The notes below the pieces were generated by a model, which saw only the letters and a program-made list of their open reading frames with translations, did no database searches and had not been told where the DNA came from. DNA of 7,073 nucleotides. Source: an archaeon (lineage in GTDB: Archaea > Asgardarchaeota > Hermodarchaeia > Hermodarchaeales > Hermodarchaeaceae). Location of the stretch: assembly GCA_016550425.1 (NCBI GenBank), contig JABXGS010000062.1:1-7073 (forward strand), in the 5' to 3' direction. Each line of letters begins with the position of its first letter. Within the stretch, counting starts at the first letter, position 1. A program made the translations under genes and the position numbers. Shown here in pieces: positions 5,881-7,073 of the stretch.

Positions 5881-7073
5881 TATTTAGTCCCTCCGCCAGT
5901 AGGCTTGGTCGATTCTTTGGAAAAACCGAGTTTACCTGGATTCAGGATATTATTAGGGTCTAAATACTGTTTAATTGCCTGAAGGAGAGCAAAGCCAGTG
6001 GATCCGTGCTCGGTAGCCATCCAAGAGGATTTCAAGAGTCCAACTCCATGTTGATGACTCAATGTGCCACCTGCCTTGTGTGCTGCTTCAAGCCCCACTT
6101 GCCAAACTTGATTATATTTTGCTTCAACTTCTTCGGGCGTTCCACCATGACCAATGAAGATGACATAGATATTTCCACCATCTGGGTAAAAGTGGGAAAA
6201 GTGGCTCATGGTACTCATGCTTGTTGCTTCAATCGCTTTCCGCATCGCCCAATACATCTTCTCGAGGTTGGCATAACTAGCAGCGACGTCTAATACATCA
6301 TAAAGCATTCCTGGACCCATATTCAGACTCGAGGGGTAATAGAGATCGAAGCGATTCTCCCACCATTGTTTGGAGGGACCAGGACCCAAATCCTCACTTC
6401 CTTCATTTTGACAGATTTTGCTAACGGTGCGTTTCTCAAGGCGAACTAAATCTTTAGTCGCACTATACATGAGATTGAGGACACACGCCCCCGCCGGTGG
6501 CGATTTGAATCGACCAAGAACAAACCGAGTCTCATTTTCGTCATACAAGCGAATCAGAGCGGGTTTCAAATCATGACGGAAAATTTCTTTGACAGCGTTC
6601 ATTCCCGTGGTTAAATTAGAAAACAGATAGGAAGCAAATTGGGTTGCCTGTGGAGCAGGTGCAATTCGTAGGGTCAGTTCTGTGATAATACCAAAAGTAC
6701 CTTCTGATCCAATGAACAGGTGTTTGAGATCCGGACCCATCGAGGAGCGGGGAACCGCTTTAGTCCGTAATAGTTCGCCAGTAGGTAGAACTACCTCTAG
6801 ACCTGTAATCATATCTTCGATTTTTCCATATTTTGATGAAAGAACCCCCGCCGAGCGAGCCGCAGCGAAACCACCATAAGCTGAACTATAAATCGAAGAG
6901 GGAAAATGTCCTGAGGTGTACCCACGCGCCTGTAAGTCCTCCTCCAGTTCTTGACCAAGAATTCCGGGTTCGACTGTGACAGTTAGAGAGGCTTCGTCCA
7001 CTTCAAGCACTCGCCGCATCTTCTTTAAATCAATAATGATACCTCCGGTTATTGCAAGAGTTCCACCGGCTAC
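5880..7073 (-). CDS. FAD-linked oxidase, GlcD / alkyl-DHAP-synthase-like, N-terminus outside window
   Basis: The frame stays open to the window edge, so 397 residues are seen and the true start lies beyond 7073. The Met at 7019 is internal: the 18 codons before it read VAGGTLAITGGIIIDLKK, part of the FAD-binding (PCMH) fold. Numbered from that Met, GHFPSSIYSSAYGGFAAARS (37-56) and YGKIEDMITGLEVVLPTGE (64-82) are the FAD-site motifs, and GSEGTFGIITE (104-114) follows. The C-terminal cap has ALIRLYDE (154-161), SHFYPDGGNIYVIF (275-288), SHQHGVG (321-327) and DPNNILNPGKLGF (354-366). Several of these resemble alkyldihydroxyacetonephosphate synthase (AGPS) more than typical D-lactate or glycolate dehydrogenase. 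The gene is followed by a CCG iron-sulfur subunit with a one-base overlap, which argues for a true dehydrogenase. The most likely reaction is oxidation of a 2-hydroxyacid or a related sn-glycerol-type substrate; this is inference. The 14-residue tail (SKESTKPTGGGTK) is low complexity. Confidence 0.87.
   Translation of the reverse strand, partial: VAGGTLAITGGIIIDLKKMRRVLEVDEASLTVTVEPGILGQELEEDLQARGYTSGHFPSSIYSSAYGGFAAARSAGVLSSKYGKIEDMITGLEVVLPTGELLRTKAVPRSSMGPDLKHLFIGSEGTFGIITELTLRIAPAPQATQFASYLFSNLTTGMNAVKEIFRHDLKPALIRLYDENETRFVLGRFKSPPAGACVLNLMYSATKDLVRLEKRTVSKICQNEGSEDLGPGPSKQWWENRFDLYYPSSLNMGPGMLYDVLDVAASYANLEKMYWAMRKAIEATSMSTMSHFSHFYPDGGNIYVIFIGHGGTPEEVEAKYNQVWQVGLEAAHKAGGTLSHQHGVGLLKSSWMATEHGSTGFALLQAIKQYLDPNNILNPGKLGFSKESTKPTGGGTK
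5889..5894 (-). promoter_or_regulatory. Strong GGAGGG ribosome-binding site of the Fe-S subunit gene, inside the FAD gene
   Basis: On the - strand GGAGGG lies 8 bases before ATG 5880 and inside the last codons of the FAD gene, where it encodes part of the GGGTK tail. It is the best Shine-Dalgarno match in the window. Together with the TAATG junction it supports re-initiation or coupled translation that keeps the two subunits in step. Confidence 0.6.

Noticed and set aside
6006..6293. 95-codon + strand open frame inside the FAD oxidase
   Set aside because: It is antisense to the conserved C-terminal cap of the oxidase and has no domain of its own.
7017..7019. ATG at 7019 as the start of the FAD oxidase
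   Set aside because: The 18 codons upstream stay in frame and encode the conserved FAD-binding segment VAGGTLAITGG, so the gene begins outside the window.
1..7073. CRISPR array, insertion sequence, tRNA or integrated-element signs
   Set aside because: No regularly spaced repeats, transposase-like frames, cloverleaf sequences or flanking direct repeats were seen; nearly the whole window is ordinary coding DNA.

Overview
The window looks archaeal, from an anaerobe of moderate GC content. The main evidence is a full-length homologue of MtrH, the methyl-tetrahydromethanopterin (H4MPT) methyltransferase subunit. Supporting signs are a small zinc-ribbon protein of archaeal style, TATA-like TTTTAA boxes in the divergent intergenic regions, and GAGGT or GGAGG Shine-Dalgarno sites before some genes. 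The combination of H4MPT C1 chemistry with FAD/CCG iron-sulfur oxidoreductases would suit an Asgard, Bathyarchaeia-like or Thermoplasmata-like lineage. That placement is inference; no rRNA or other phylogenetic marker is present.

Layout, left to right: (1) the 3' end of a DEAD/DEAH helicase with a C-terminal DUF1998/four-cysteine module, + strand, 1-447; (2) an Eis-type GNAT acetyltransferase, - strand, 461-1708; (3) a small zinc-ribbon protein, + strand, about 1872-2123; (4) a stand-alone MtrH homologue, - strand, 2143-3078; (5) a PIG-L/LmbE deacetylase, + strand, 3263-4081; (6) a multi-pass YdjM/DUF457-like putative membrane hydrolase, + strand, about 4161-4703; (7) a two-gene - strand operon. 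Its upstream gene (5880 to beyond 7073) encodes a GlcD/AGPS-like FAD oxidase. Its downstream gene (4678-5880) encodes a two-cluster ferredoxin plus double-CCG iron-sulfur protein. The two genes share one base (TAATG).

The genes mostly alternate in strand, so there are few operons. The convincing one is the FAD/Fe-S pair, which by homology is a membrane-peripheral or cytosolic 2-hydroxyacid-type dehydrogenase module passing electrons from FAD through cubane clusters to CCG clusters. The PIG-L and membrane-hydrolase genes are co-directional and could share transcription, perhaps acting on surface glycans or lipids (inference). Two divergent intergenic regions (1709-1871 and 3079-3262) should hold the promoters. 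The second also has a short perfect inverted repeat just upstream of mtrH and a 38-codon open frame ahead of the PIG-L gene. I see no CRISPR array, insertion sequence, tRNA or rRNA, and no obvious new multi-gene system. The most interesting items are the MtrH without Mtr partners, the AGPS-like oxidase coupled to a CCG protein, and the small zinc-ribbon gene.
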